Numbered from the stretch's first letter, positions 8,377 to 17,749 are shown. The stretch is DNA of 64,000 nucleotides from Pseudohongiella sp. O18 (GCF_021729085.1 NZ_JAJSAR010000001.1:310001-374000); one strand, 5' to 3'. The notes: generated by a model from the sequence alone, not told the origin. Made by a program: numbers and translations.

Positions 8377-10146
8377 TCACTCCGGTTGACCCGCCGCCAC
8401 GGTGCCCTCACGTCGTGGATCGGCCGCACCGACCAGACCATCATCGGTCACCAGAATGACATGCAGACCAGAGTTCTCTCCCTCACTTTCCTGCACATTG
8501 TAGCCAGCAGCACGCAACTGGTCGGCAAGCTGCTGGCCCGGTTCAACACCAATTTCCACGCGCACAGTCTCGCCGCGGGCAATAATGTTCGGGAAGTCGA
8601 TGGCCTCCTGCACACTCATGCCCCAGTCAACAATTCCCAAGACTGTTTTAGCCGTGTACGCAGGAATTGAATTACCGCCCGGCGATCCCGTCACCATGTA
8701 CAACTGCTGATCTGCATCGAGAATTACCGTGGGTGACATGGAAGAACGGGGCCGCGCGCCAGGACGAATCATGTTCGCCTGTTCAGGTTCATCTGGTCGG
8801 TAGTCTCTGGAAAAGTCCGTCATTTCGTTGTTCAGCAGGAAACCAGCTGCCCAGCGACTGGAGCCGAACGGTGACTCAACAGTCATCGTGGCGGAGACTG
8901 CATTACCTTCGCTGTCCACAATGGAAAAATGTGTGGTGCCGGCCGCTTCCAGCGTCCGGTCAGGTGCCCACACGGCCACCACATCCGTGTTCAGCACTGC
9001 TGACGGGTCACCATGCATAGGAGTCGCACCTGGCTCAGCCGGGCTGAGGCCACGATGTTCGAGATATTCCGGATCGAGCAACAGGTCCAGCGGCACATCA
9101 ATGCGATCGGGATCGCCGAAATAATGATCCCTGTCCGCATAGGCCAGACGCTGGGCATCAACAAACGCGCGGACACGATCCTGTTGCGTGGCATTGTCGG
9201 GGAGCAGATGGTCATACAGATTAGCTACCATGATCTGCATGGCGCCCGATGAGGGTGGCGTGGCAGAGCAGATATTCAGATCGCGCCAGGGCCCGCAGAT
9301 GGCAGGTCGCTCAACTGCGCGGTAGGCCGCGATGTCATCCATGGTCATTGTACCACCCAGTGGCGCAGCCTGAGCTGCAGCCACCATCGCCTCGGCAATC
9401 TCACCTGAGTAGAAAGCTGCTGGTCCTTCATCAGCTACACGTTGCAATGTCAACGCATACTCCGGATTGGGTATCACCATGCCAGCCTGTAAAGGCTCAC
9501 CATTGGGATAAAAATACTCGGCGGCCCCGGGGTTTTCATCCAGGTTGGTGATCTGTGCCATTTGTGGCAGGTAACCGGCCATTTTTTCCGAAACCACAAA
9601 ACCCTGGGAGGCAAGCTCGATGGCTGGTTCAAACAGAGTTGCCCATGGCAATTTGCCATAAGTGTCGTGGGCCAGTTTGTAGAGCGCAATGGTGCCAGGC
9701 ACGCCAACTGAGCGACCGCTTTGCCAGGCATCAAGATATCCGAGTGGCTCACCGGCTTCTGTAAACATGTTTGCCGTCGCGGCAGCAGGCGCGGTCTCAC
9801 GGCCATCCAGGAATCGCACCTGCTGACTTTCCTGTTCGTAAACAACCATAAAGCCACCACCACCCAGTCCCGAGCTCTCTGGCTCAACCAGACCAAGCAC
9901 TGCATGGGCAGCAATCGCAGCATCAACAGCATGCCCGCCTTGCTCCAGCATAAGTGCAGCAGCATCGGTGGCGTATGGATTGGCGACGGCGGCCATGTAA
10001 CCATGTGGCCATGCCGCCGCACCATCGACTGGCGCCTGCTGGTCGGGAGCGGGTGTGTCGTTTACAGATGTTGAATCAGGCGAAGACGGCTGCTCGGAAC
10101 AGGCAACCAGAATTGAGAGGCTCAAAAGTAACAGAGGAAATTTCAT
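8377..10146 (-). CDS. ggt: Gamma-glutamyltranspeptidase, lipoprotein
   Basis: Ntn-hydrolase of 589 residues that cleaves the gamma-glutamyl bond of glutathione and related compounds, self-processing into two subunits. Thr404 in TTHFSIVD is the expected nucleophile and new N-terminus of the small subunit; Arg116 (DGRETAP) is the substrate-carboxylate ligand; SPGG and PSSG loops are present. The N-terminus MKFPLLLLSLSILVACSEQ has a lipobox with Cys16, so the enzyme is probably a membrane-anchored lipoprotein. That start at 10146 is chosen over an upstream in-frame start because it begins the lipoprotein signal. A second GGT lies at 44.5 kb. Here DGRETAP replaces the more usual DFREMAP, a mild departure. 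Confidence 0.92.
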   Translation of the reverse strand: MKFPLLLLSLSILVACSEQPSSPDSTSVNDTPAPDQQAPVDGAAAWPHGYMAAVANPYATDAAALMLEQGGHAVDAAIAAHAVLGLVEPESSGLGGGGFMVVYEQESQQVRFLDGRETAPAAATANMFTEAGEPLGYLDAWQSGRSVGVPGTIALYKLAHDTYGKLPWATLFEPAIELASQGFVVSEKMAGYLPQMAQITNLDENPGAAEYFYPNGEPLQAGMVIPNPEYALTLQRVADEGPAAFYSGEIAEAMVAAAQAAPLGGTMTMDDIAAYRAVERPAICGPWRDLNICSATPPSSGAMQIMVANLYDHLLPDNATQQDRVRAFVDAQRLAYADRDHYFGDPDRIDVPLDLLLDPEYLEHRGLSPAEPGATPMHGDPSAVLNTDVVAVWAPDRTLEAAGTTHFSIVDSEGNAVSATMTVESPFGSSRWAAGFLLNNEMTDFSRDYRPDEPEQANMIRPGARPRSSMSPTVILDADQQLYMVTGSPGGNSIPAYTAKTVLGIVDWGMSVQEAIDFPNIIARGETVRVEIGVEPGQQLADQLRAAGYNVQESEGENSGLHVILVTDDGLVGAADPRREGTVAAGQPE

Positions 10147-10263
10147 AACAGGGCATTTTCCTGCAGCGGATGATACGTTGACGTAATCCGTTGAGGGTAT
10201 AGCCCTTTGCGCTCGGCGACAAGCCCCGCCGCGTCCCTGCGGCTGCCAGGAACTCGCCACCAT

Positions 10264-10291
10264 CAGGGCCGGCGGTATGCGGCTGGCCCTG
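10264..10291 (-). terminator. Hairpin downstream of outer-membrane protein gene
   Basis: CAGGGCC (10264-10270) pairs with GGCCCTG (10285-10291), with weaker pairing inside, 25 bases after the stop of the leftward outer-membrane protein gene. No U-tract follows. Confidence 0.45.
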
Positions 10292-10316
10292 AGGCGGAGT
10301 CATTACAAGAGGCGAA

Positions 10317-10913
10317 TCAGAAGTTCAGGCGCAGACCAGCGATCACGCCTTCGGCTGCGTCGCCCTCATCACCGTCAAAATAGCCGATAGAAAGCGAGAA
10401 TGCAGGCGTCAGATAGAATCGTGCATCGGCGCGATAGCCAATTTCCTGCTCGAAATCGTCACCATCGATATAATTCACCATACCCTCCAGCTCAACATTG
10501 TCGGTCAGCATGGCACGAATGCCGGCATCTATACCAAAACCATCGGCTTCAACAGTACTGCCACCGATATCCAGCTCACTGCGAATATACTTGGCACCGA
10601 CGACCACATCTGCCTGCTCACTGAGGGGCGCGTGCACACCCAGGCCGGCGCTGTAGTTCATCAGCTCTGGCTTGCCGGTCCACTGCTGGAAGAAATAGTC
10701 CTCATCGTTTTCTGAGGTTGATGCCGTGCCCTTCAGGAACAGCGACTGCCCCAGACCGATACTGGCCTCAACGCCATAACCTGAGAAATCTTCGCCGAGC
10801 AACTCACCCTGGGTGTATTCCAGACCCAGGTAATTGTAGCTCGGTTGCGCCGCAGCGGCCGTTGCGCCCAGTAGTGACGCTACACTCAGTGCCAAAAGTG
10901 TCTTGTACTTCAT
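10317..10913 (-). CDS. Small outer-membrane beta-barrel protein
   Basis: A 198-residue exported protein: Sec signal peptide (about 1-22, ending AAAAQP), then alternating polar/aromatic strands and a C-terminal phenylalanine in GLRLNF, typical of outer-membrane barrels. It resembles the YadA-unrelated porin-family/OmpA-barrel-like proteins of 8 strands, but I cannot name a subfamily or function. Repeated acidic turn sequences (SENDED, DGDDF, DGDEGDAAEG) may be surface loops. The start at 10913 has a GAGAG-type Shine-Dalgarno and begins the signal peptide; an upstream in-frame ATG adds only a charged 10-residue extension. It is followed by a possible terminator and then the GGT gene in the same direction. 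Confidence 0.8.
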   Translation of the reverse strand: MKYKTLLALSVASLLGATAAAAQPSYNYLGLEYTQGELLGEDFSGYGVEASIGLGQSLFLKGTASTSENDEDYFFQQWTGKPELMNYSAGLGVHAPLSEQADVVVGAKYIRSELDIGGSTVEADGFGIDAGIRAMLTDNVELEGMVNYIDGDDFEQEIGYRADARFYLTPAFSLSIGYFDGDEGDAAEGVIAGLRLNF

Positions 10914-11042
10914 AGTGTCTCTCTCCATTTGATGATGATCCATGTCGTGCTGATACTGAAACCGTAACGAGTCACGCAGGGTTTTTATTCCACATAATCA
11001 CAGCCACAGGATGGGAAGACAGATCAATATTGAGGTCTGGTT

Positions 11043-11088
11043 AAACAAATAACCCCCGATCCGGCACCGGATCGGGGGTTATTTGTTT
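11043..11088 (-). terminator. Strong intrinsic terminator, perfect 22-bp arms
   Basis: A 46-base palindrome with arms 11043-11064 and 11067-11088 (centre CA). The upper stem ACCCCCGATCCGG is GC-rich and the base is A/T-rich (AAACAAAT/ATTTGTTT), the usual form of a rho-independent terminator. It is placed 22 bases after the stop of the leftward dehydrogenase gene. Confidence 0.9.
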
Positions 11089-11109
11089 ATTCGCCTGGCC
11101 TTCAGCAAA

Positions 11110-12288
11110 TCAGTTCGCTGGTTCGAGCCTCACAATGGCAGTTGGCTGACGTGAGCGGTCTTCAATAGCCAGATAGATATAACCATCCGGGCCCTGACGG
11201 ATGTCACGCACGCGCCCGATACCTGGCACCAGGGTTTCTTCCGTCACCGCGGCACTGCCATCCGGCGACAGCGTAATGCGGGCAACCTGCTCGCCGCGCA
11301 GCGCGCCAGAGAAAACACTGCCGTTCCAGCGTGGGAACTGGCTGCCGTTGTAGATCATCAGGCCCGAGGTGGCGATGGAAGGTACCCAGTAGTGAATCGG
11401 GTCAACCATGCCTTCCTGACTCAGCGTCTCGTGGATGGGTGTACCCGGACCGTAGTTAACGCCGTGGCCAACCACTGGCCAGCCGTAGTTCTGTCCAGGC
11501 TGAATGACATTCAACTCGTCGCCACCCTGGGGGCCGTGCTCAGTCATATACATGACGCCGGTAACCGGATGGAACGCAAGCCCCTGTGGGCTGCGATGGC
11601 CATAACTGTAGATCTCAGGTGCGTAACCGGACATTCCCGAGAAGGGGTTGTCGGTCGGCGTTGAACCATCATCGTTCAGACGCACTATCACGCCCTGATG
11701 ATTGGTGGTTACCTGCGCTGGATGGCTCTCCAGGTCACCACTTGGCGGGGCCTGGCGATCACCCAGAGTCAGGTACAGATAGCCGTCAGCATCAAAAGCC
11801 AGGCGGCCACCGTAGTGACTCGCACCCTGGTGATCGGCAACAAAAATCTCTTCAACGTCCACCAGTTCGTCGTTGACGAAACGGCCACGCACAATCGCCG
11901 TGGCGGACGCGCCTTCACCCTGGGGCTTGGAGAAACTGAGGTAGAGTAACTGGTTATTGGCAAAATCCGGGTGCGGCAACACATCAAAGAGGCCGCCCTG
12001 CCCGCGCGAGAATACTTCCGGCACACCAGGCACTGATCCCTCCAGTACCTCGCCATTGCGGACAATCCGCAGGTCGCCGTACTTCTCGGTGACCAGCATG
12101 TCGCCATTGGGCAACCAGTTCATTGACCAGGGGCTGATGACGCCATCAGCGTAAGGGACAACGCGAAAATCGTGCAGCACAGATGGCTGGACACCCTCGA
12201 ATGGCTCCAGGTTCTGGGCCTGAGCCGAGCTGAACATACCGGTCAGCAGACCGATGACCAGCGCCTTTTTTACCAATGTACGTGACAT
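11110..12288 (-). CDS. Secreted PQQ-dependent sugar dehydrogenase (soluble aldose dehydrogenase type)
   Basis: A 392-residue protein with a Sec signal peptide (cleavage near AQAQN) and a six-bladed beta-propeller of the glucose/sorbosone dehydrogenase family (GSDH). Typical elements are SPWSMNWLPNGDMLVTEK, GGQLFD-like RGQGGLFDVLPHPDF, ASHYGGRLAFDADGYLYLTLGDR, YSYGHRSPQGLAF, MTEHGPQGGDELN and the NYGWP motif. These proteins oxidise aldoses in the periplasm using PQQ and calcium, like E. coli YliI (family knowledge). The pqq genes 10 kb away would supply the cofactor. Two close ATGs exist; 12288 is preferred because AAGG is 9 bases upstream, against 3 bases for 12294. A strong terminator follows. 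Confidence 0.9.
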   Translation of the reverse strand: MSRTLVKKALVIGLLTGMFSSAQAQNLEPFEGVQPSVLHDFRVVPYADGVISPWSMNWLPNGDMLVTEKYGDLRIVRNGEVLEGSVPGVPEVFSRGQGGLFDVLPHPDFANNQLLYLSFSKPQGEGASATAIVRGRFVNDELVDVEEIFVADHQGASHYGGRLAFDADGYLYLTLGDRQAPPSGDLESHPAQVTTNHQGVIVRLNDDGSTPTDNPFSGMSGYAPEIYSYGHRSPQGLAFHPVTGVMYMTEHGPQGGDELNVIQPGQNYGWPVVGHGVNYGPGTPIHETLSQEGMVDPIHYWVPSIATSGLMIYNGSQFPRWNGSVFSGALRGEQVARITLSPDGSAAVTEETLVPGIGRVRDIRQGPDGYIYLAIEDRSRQPTAIVRLEPAN

Positions 12289-12588
12289 ATTCATTCACCT
12301 TTCTTTGGTTGGTTACAACAGGGTTAATCGTGAATTCTTGTTTCAGGGCCCGGCTTGTGAACTTATGCCATTCACAATCAGTTACTTATCCTGATGCGGT
12401 CCCGACTTTTCGGAATCCCTATAATGCACCATTAATACGTCGCTTGGCGAGACCAGGACCACCGCAATGCGGTGAGACGAATTAGTCATGACAATCGGGT
12501 ACTTGAGCTGGTAGCTTATCCCCGTGGGTCAGCACCCACCACTCGAACGCGACACAAAGACGACTCGTCACTATAAAGGAGACAGGAC
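12289..12588. promoter_or_regulatory. 300-base gap with candidate -10 and structured leader
   Basis: On the plus strand TATAAT occurs at 12420-12425, with no good -35 at the usual distance. Between it and the ATG at 12589 are two hairpins: CACCGC-AAT-GCGGTG at 12460-12474 and GTGGGT-CAGC-ACCCAC at 12524-12539, then AAAGGAG. A structured leader of about 155 bases for the small membrane protein is plausible. The left part must contain the promoter for the leftward dehydrogenase. Confidence 0.4.
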
Positions 12589-12783
12589 ATGGGAATTGAA
12601 GTCGGTGGTCTGCTCGGTTTGATCTGGTTGTGTATCATCATATGGGCAATCATCAAGGTAGCCCAGAGTTCAGCATCGGGCCTGGCGAAGCTGCTGTGGA
12701 TACTGCTGCTGTTGTTCGTGCCACTCATTGGATTGATTCTGTTTCTGCTGCTTGGACCTCGGCCCAGCAGAGCTGCGCTTTAG
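12589..12783 (+). CDS. Small PLDc_N-type membrane protein
   Basis: A 64-residue protein with two hydrophobic segments (about 6-25 and 34-55) ending LGPRPSRAAL. The pattern GLIWLCIIIWAI...LLWILLLLFVPLIGLILFLLLGPR matches the PLDc_N domain (phospholipase D nuclease N-terminal membrane segment) that occurs alone as a small membrane protein in many bacteria; the individual function is unknown. AAAGGAG lies 9 bases before the ATG, so translation should be efficient. It stands alone behind a long leader and is followed by a hairpin before the DUF488 gene. Confidence 0.85.
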   Translation: MGIEVGGLLGLIWLCIIIWAIIKVAQSSASGLAKLLWILLLLFVPLIGLILFLLLGPRPSRAAL

Positions 12784-12788
12784 AGCCT

Positions 12789-12825
12789 GCTGCTCCCAGC
12801 CAGCAATTTACTGGTTGGGAGCAGC
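12789..12825 (+). terminator. Hairpin after the small membrane protein gene
   Basis: GCTGCTCCCA (12789-12798) pairs with TGGGAGCAGC (12816-12825), a 10-bp stem 5 bases after the stop codon. Only a weak U-rich tail (CTTGCTGTTCC) follows. Confidence 0.5.
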
Positions 12826-12842
12826 CTTGCTGTTCCTGAACC

Positions 12843-13430
12843 ATGTTCACCATCGGATACGCCACCAAACCCATTGAGCAGTACATTGCCCAGCTGCATC
12901 GCTACGGAATCAATGTCGTCGCCGACATTCGCTCGGTTCCCTTCAGCAAAGCGTTTTTTGACTATCACCAGGATGCGCTGCGCGAACATCTGCGCGCCGC
13001 AGGGATTCGTTATGTGCATCTGGGGCCGGAGCTGGGACCACGCTCAAAGGACCCGGCGCACTACGATGGCACCGGTCAGGTTCAATTCGACCGCCTGATG
13101 CAGTCTGAGCTGTTCCGGCAGGGTGTCCAACGCCTGTCCGACGGTGTCCGCAAGGGCTTTCGTATCGCCATGACCTGCGCCTGCAAGGATCCGGCTATCT
13201 GCCACCGAAGCCTGCTGGTTGGCTGGGCGCTGCAGCACCTGGAAGGCCGGAAACTGCAGCACATCCTGCATGAGGGCGAGCTGGAGTCCCAGCTTGAGCT
13301 GGAGCAGCGTCTGCTGCGCCTGACCGGCACTGTGCCCGACATGCTGACCGGCGAAAAGGCAGCGCTGCGGCTGGCCTACGAACGCCAGTGCCAGGCCTGC
13401 GCTTACCGAAAGCCTGCTACACCCGCGTGA
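12843..13430 (+). CDS. DUF488 family protein
   Basis: A 195-residue cytoplasmic protein of the DUF488 family: N-terminal FTIGYATKPIEQYIAQL, then VVADIRSVPFSK, YVHLGPELGPR and the CACKDPAICHRSLL motif near residue 118-131 that is typical of the family. Biochemical role is unknown; members are often described as uncharacterised with conserved Cys and His. The C-terminus carries an extra CQACAYR motif. It overlaps the convergent PhoD gene by 14 bases. Confidence 0.88.
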   Translation: MFTIGYATKPIEQYIAQLHRYGINVVADIRSVPFSKAFFDYHQDALREHLRAAGIRYVHLGPELGPRSKDPAHYDGTGQVQFDRLMQSELFRQGVQRLSDGVRKGFRIAMTCACKDPAICHRSLLVGWALQHLEGRKLQHILHEGELESQLELEQRLLRLTGTVPDMLTGEKAALRLAYERQCQACAYRKPATPA

Positions 13431-15045
13431 GCTGGTGAGATCCTGCAGCAGTCGTCAGTACTGCACCCGGCTGCACGCTATATTCACGCTCTGTCACTGT
13501 CGTAACAAAATGCCAGCTGGCTGTTGCCTGTTCTGGAGTAATACCCACCTCAAGCCAGCCTCGACCATTTGCTTTCATGTACTTCAATTCTGGCGATGCG
13601 GCCAGAGTTGCCTGCTCAACCTGCGCATCCGGCAAAGGCAGGAAATTCTCAAACCCTGGCGAGCTGACACTGGGGGTGCCCAGCTCTACAGCCACAGGTG
13701 TGCCAGTGTCGTTATGCAGGTCAAAGGCCCATGAGCTATGCGTATCTCCTGCCAGTACGACAACATTGTTGGCATGTTCTTCTATCGCCTGGAAAACACG
13801 TTCGCGATTGGCCGGGTAGCCGTCCCAGGCATCCAGATTGAACGGCAGCCCCATCTGGCTGCGGGCCCGCAGCATGCCGTATCGACCGTTGATCAGCGCA
13901 TCGCGACTATCCAGCGGCAGCTCACTGTCAGCAAACTGAGGCACGAATAATTTGCCCATCAGCAGCTGCTGCCCCAGCACCTGCCAGGGAATTCCAGCCT
14001 CAGCGGAACGCCTCAGCTCATTCTCCAGCCACTGCTCCTGCTCAATTCCCATAATCGTGCGGCTGTCATCGCTCAGCTGGCTGCGCAGTACATCAATCGA
14101 CATCTCATGGGTCAACTGCTCATCACGCCCGACCAGGCGGGTGTCAAGCATGATCAGTGAGGCCAGATCACCAAAGTCGAAACTTCGGTAGATGATGCCC
14201 CGTTCAAGTGAGCCTTGCTCGCGGATCGGCATCCATTCATAAAATGCCTGTATAGCCGCTCGCCGTCTGTCCGCGAACGGACCTTCGCCATCGTTGTGAT
14301 TTTCGGCACCACTGTGCCAGGTATTATTGGTTATCTCATGGTCATCCCATACGCAGATGAATGGGTGCGCCAGATGCACTGCCTGCAGATCCTCATCCAT
14401 ACGATACAGGCCGTAACGTGTGCGGTAATCCTCAAGACTGACGATCTCGTGTTCAGGTTGAACATTGCGTCCCTTCTCCAGCATTTCGGGGTTGGCGTAA
14501 CCGCCCTCGGCATATTCGTAAATGTAGTCGCCCAGATGCAGCACGGCGTCATACTGGCGATTTGCTACCTCGCGATAGACATTGAAGTAGCCCTGCGGAT
14601 AGTTGGAGCAGGACAGCACCGCCAGACTTATCCGCTCAACGCCAGTGGCTGCCAGGGTGCGCGTGCGGCCGACCGGGCTGAACACCCCACCTGCGGTAAA
14701 TCGATAGTAGTAGGACTGACCCGCTGACAGACCATCGGCATCGACCTTGACTGTGTAATCCCGAGTGGCATCAGTTTGCACCTCACCTTCGGAGACAATG
14801 TTGGCGAATGCCTCGTCTGTTGCCACCTGCCACTGCACAGACAGGCGCTCTGCTTCGCCGCTGCCGGGCAGCACGCGCGTCCACAGAATGACGCGATCCT
14901 GCAGTGGATCGCCACTGGCAACACCATGCGTAAAATGTGCTGCCGCCGCTGCGCTTACCGGGAATCCACGCAGCGCCAGCACACCCAGCGTGGCAGTTGT
15001 GGCCCAGAGAAAATGGCGGCGATTGAATCGAATGGGGGTGCTCAT
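13417..15045 (-). CDS. phoD: Alkaline phosphatase D-type metallophosphatase, Tat-exported
   Basis: A 542-residue PhoD-family phosphodiesterase/phosphatase. The N-terminus has a twin-arginine signal (NRRHFLWATTATLG, residues 8-21), so it is exported folded to the periplasm. An N-terminal Fn3-like domain (about 38-130) precedes the metallophosphatase domain with LHLGDYIYEY (about 175-184), WDDHEITNN (about 232-240) and VVLAGDTHSSWAFD near residue 437. The family uses Fe3+ and Ca2+ to release phosphate from esters such as phospholipid head groups or teichoic acids. GGAG lies upstream of the ATG. It probably helps phosphate scavenging. No Pho box was identified. Confidence 0.92.
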   Translation of the reverse strand: MSTPIRFNRRHFLWATTATLGVLALRGFPVSAAAAAHFTHGVASGDPLQDRVILWTRVLPGSGEAERLSVQWQVATDEAFANIVSEGEVQTDATRDYTVKVDADGLSAGQSYYYRFTAGGVFSPVGRTRTLAATGVERISLAVLSCSNYPQGYFNVYREVANRQYDAVLHLGDYIYEYAEGGYANPEMLEKGRNVQPEHEIVSLEDYRTRYGLYRMDEDLQAVHLAHPFICVWDDHEITNNTWHSGAENHNDGEGPFADRRRAAIQAFYEWMPIREQGSLERGIIYRSFDFGDLASLIMLDTRLVGRDEQLTHEMSIDVLRSQLSDDSRTIMGIEQEQWLENELRRSAEAGIPWQVLGQQLLMGKLFVPQFADSELPLDSRDALINGRYGMLRARSQMGLPFNLDAWDGYPANRERVFQAIEEHANNVVVLAGDTHSSWAFDLHNDTGTPVAVELGTPSVSSPGFENFLPLPDAQVEQATLAASPELKYMKANGRGWLEVGITPEQATASWHFVTTVTEREYSVQPGAVLTTAAGSHQLTRV

Positions 15046-15143
15046 GACAAGTCTCCTGATCTCAAGGCAATAAGCAGAGACCTGTCAATCTATTAGCGTC
15101 GCGCGACAGCTTTATGACAGCCATCGCGCGAGCGTTGATCTTC

Positions 15144-17732
15144 CTATTCGGTGGTGGCCGCGTTGATGGTGTGTCCAAAGAACACAGCATTCATGAACAG
15201 CCGGGTTGTGCCGTACCAGAAGGCACGGAAGTTAGGATTGTCGGTCATCGCAATGACGCGACCACTGCCGTGTCGACTGACTACAACGGCTGCGGTTCCC
15301 GCAATCTTCTCAAGATTCTGCTCGGAGATATAACCGCTGGACAGAGGATCATCTGTGTAGACCAGCGGTGTTGCATAGGGATTGTCAGCCACCGCCATGA
15401 ACTGGGCGTTGTCACGGAACAGCTTGATGCCGGAATGATTGTAGCCGTAACCAAGCGGATGGGTCAGATCCAGTTCCGCATTGAATATGCTGCCACTGAT
15501 CAATTGCTCACCGCTGACCTGCTCTTGCGATGCGTACGGTCGACGACCGGCGTCCTCATCTTCCGGCTCCAGCAGCGTTATGTTGGCGATTTCCTCGCGC
15601 GCGGCCCAGCTCAATGCGGTTTTGTAAACGATCAGGGTTCCACCCGCAGACACCCACTCCTTGATTTTATCCGTTGGCAGGGAGTTGTAATTGCCGCTTG
15701 GCAGGACCAGCACATTGTAGCGATCAAGATCTGCATCGCGAATGGTTGGCAGAGTCAGCAGTGAGACCGGAATCTGATGCTTCTGGTCAAACACATGCCA
15801 GGCTTCGCCTGCCTCGGATGAGCGCACACCGTCGCCGACAGCAATCGCAACCTCGGGCTTGCGCAGAGCCATGTGGGTGCGGCTGCCAAGATCGACACCA
15901 TCTACACTCAGGCCACCGTTGAGCACCGAGACGTCAATGCCATCCTGCTCGGCAATCGTCTGCATCAAGTCACGAATTGCGGCACCATCCACGTCCTGAG
16001 GCCCAGCAGCGACCAGAATGGTGCCATAGTCAAAGCGTCGCTGACCGTTCTGCGTTTGTGCTGTGAAAGGCTCGCTGGCAACTCTTGCCCGAACGCCGGC
16101 GTCGAGCAGTCGGAACGCGGCCCGTGGCGCATAGAATTCGTCCCACTCGAACGCGTACAGATAGGCATCGGCTGCGCTTTCCAGCATTCCGCGCGGTGGC
16201 GACTCCACTTCGACGGCCGCACCCAACAGCTGTTCGCCGAACTGTCGACCTGACAGTGTCGCAACAGGGGTGTTGAATGCAGACGGAAATGTCCAGGTGG
16301 AGATGTCGTAGAAAAGGTTGTCTGGGAATTCAGTGCGATACTCAAATACCGACTCGATCAGCCGGAACTGATCCTGCGCCAGTGGCACAACGTATGCGCC
16401 GCCTGCCTCGAACCTCTGGTCACCGGTCTCTACATCACTGGCCAGCGTGTATACATCTATCTGATGCCGACGCAGTATCTCGGCCATTCGATAGGCAGAA
16501 GCACGGTCACGGGCATCACCGAATACATAGGCACGTACCTCAGCATCTGCCGCCAGTTCACGCGATTCTTCGTAGAAAGCCCGCTGATAGCTCAGCAGCT
16601 CTTCGCGCAGGCTTACCGCGCCTTCGAGGGTCGACAGTGAGGCCAGAAACTGGTTCTGGATAGTGAACGGAAAGCGCAGGATACCGTTCTCTGTCTCCCG
16701 GGCATGTCCGCGAGAACTCGCCTGCTCAAACAGAATGCCAACACCGCCGGTCACATCCGGATAAGTGGAACCTTTACCGTAATAGAAGTCATCAAAACTT
16801 TCGCGAGTGTAGAACAGCCGCTTGTCGGCTTCCAGAATATCGGCATGGAACTCCGCAATCTGGCCGGTAAGCTCCTGATTGCGCTGCGGCGTGATCGGAT
16901 GAGTTCGCGAGGGGATACCAGGCTGAAAGAAGAATGTTGCGTCCGACCCCATCTCATGGTGATCAGTCAACACGTTCGGGCGCCAGCGATAATAACTCTG
17001 CAGTCTGGCGATACTTTCTGGATGCTGCAGTGGCAACCAGTCGCGATTGAGGTCGAACCAGTAATGGTTGGTACGCCCACCTGGCCATGGCTCATTCTGT
17101 TCAAGATTCTCGGGATCGGTGCTGAGTTGTATGCCACGACGGCTGTTGACCCAGTTGGCAAACCGGTCCATGCCATCCGGGTTGAATGCAGGGTCTACCA
17201 GAATCACGGCTTCGTTCAGCTGACGCTCGATTTCCGTACCCTGAGCTGCCGCCAGATGGTACACATAAAGCAGCGCTGCATTGACGCCGCTGGGTTCGTT
17301 ACCATGCACGCTGTAACCCTGGTACAAAACAACCGGCATATCGCTGATATCGTTGTCACTGTCAGCCTGAGTGAGTGCCAGGTGGTTGCGACGTATCGAC
17401 TCGATATTGGCATGATTCTCGGGCGAGGTAATTGTCAGCAACAGCAGTTCACGGTTTTCGTAGCTGCGCCCGGTTCGTTCGATCGTAACCCGGTCAGAAG
17501 CCTGTGCGACAGCGTCCATATATCGAACGACCTGATCATGACGCACGTGCCACTCGCCTGGCACCATGCCCAGCACCTGCTCCGGCGTCGGTATGTCCGG
17601 ATCGTAGCTGACACCTTCCGGCAGGTAGTAATCCATTTCTGCCCGGGCATCGGCAGGATTCTGAGCCTGGGCTGCTGCGGCAACACTCAGTAGCAAAAAT
17701 ACATATTTAGCAATTGCGTAAGCAGGTTTCAT
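15144..17732 (-). CDS. M14-family zinc carboxypeptidase, secreted
   Basis: An 862-residue exported protein (signal peptide 1-23). Residues about 40-380 form an M14 carboxypeptidase domain: SVHGNEPSG gives zinc ligands His143 and Glu146, LTDHHEMG (about 256-261) the third ligand, and GILFEQAS Glu336 the likely catalytic acid. The remaining 480 residues form an additional region, including a GATase-like segment with LPTIRDADLDRYNVLVLPSGNY, as in other large bacterial M14 proteins. It should trim peptides outside the cytoplasm. AGGA lies 9 bases before the ATG. It is transcribed in the same direction as PilZ upstream, but spacing (17 bases) leaves an operon possible rather than certain. Confidence 0.88.
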   Translation of the reverse strand: MKPAYAIAKYVFLLLSVAAAAQAQNPADARAEMDYYLPEGVSYDPDIPTPEQVLGMVPGEWHVRHDQVVRYMDAVAQASDRVTIERTGRSYENRELLLLTITSPENHANIESIRRNHLALTQADSDNDISDMPVVLYQGYSVHGNEPSGVNAALLYVYHLAAAQGTEIERQLNEAVILVDPAFNPDGMDRFANWVNSRRGIQLSTDPENLEQNEPWPGGRTNHYWFDLNRDWLPLQHPESIARLQSYYRWRPNVLTDHHEMGSDATFFFQPGIPSRTHPITPQRNQELTGQIAEFHADILEADKRLFYTRESFDDFYYGKGSTYPDVTGGVGILFEQASSRGHARETENGILRFPFTIQNQFLASLSTLEGAVSLREELLSYQRAFYEESRELAADAEVRAYVFGDARDRASAYRMAEILRRHQIDVYTLASDVETGDQRFEAGGAYVVPLAQDQFRLIESVFEYRTEFPDNLFYDISTWTFPSAFNTPVATLSGRQFGEQLLGAAVEVESPPRGMLESAADAYLYAFEWDEFYAPRAAFRLLDAGVRARVASEPFTAQTQNGQRRFDYGTILVAAGPQDVDGAAIRDLMQTIAEQDGIDVSVLNGGLSVDGVDLGSRTHMALRKPEVAIAVGDGVRSSEAGEAWHVFDQKHQIPVSLLTLPTIRDADLDRYNVLVLPSGNYNSLPTDKIKEWVSAGGTLIVYKTALSWAAREEIANITLLEPEDEDAGRRPYASQEQVSGEQLISGSIFNAELDLTHPLGYGYNHSGIKLFRDNAQFMAVADNPYATPLVYTDDPLSSGYISEQNLEKIAGTAAVVVSRHGSGRVIAMTDNPNFRAFWYGTTRLFMNAVFFGHTINAATTE

Positions 17733-17749
17733 AACAGATATCCTACGGG

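Noticed and set aside
16704-17693. 330-codon open frame antisense to the M14 peptidase
   Set aside because: The minus-strand frame has signal peptide, zinc motifs and normal length; the antisense translation has no recognisable domain and an unnatural composition.
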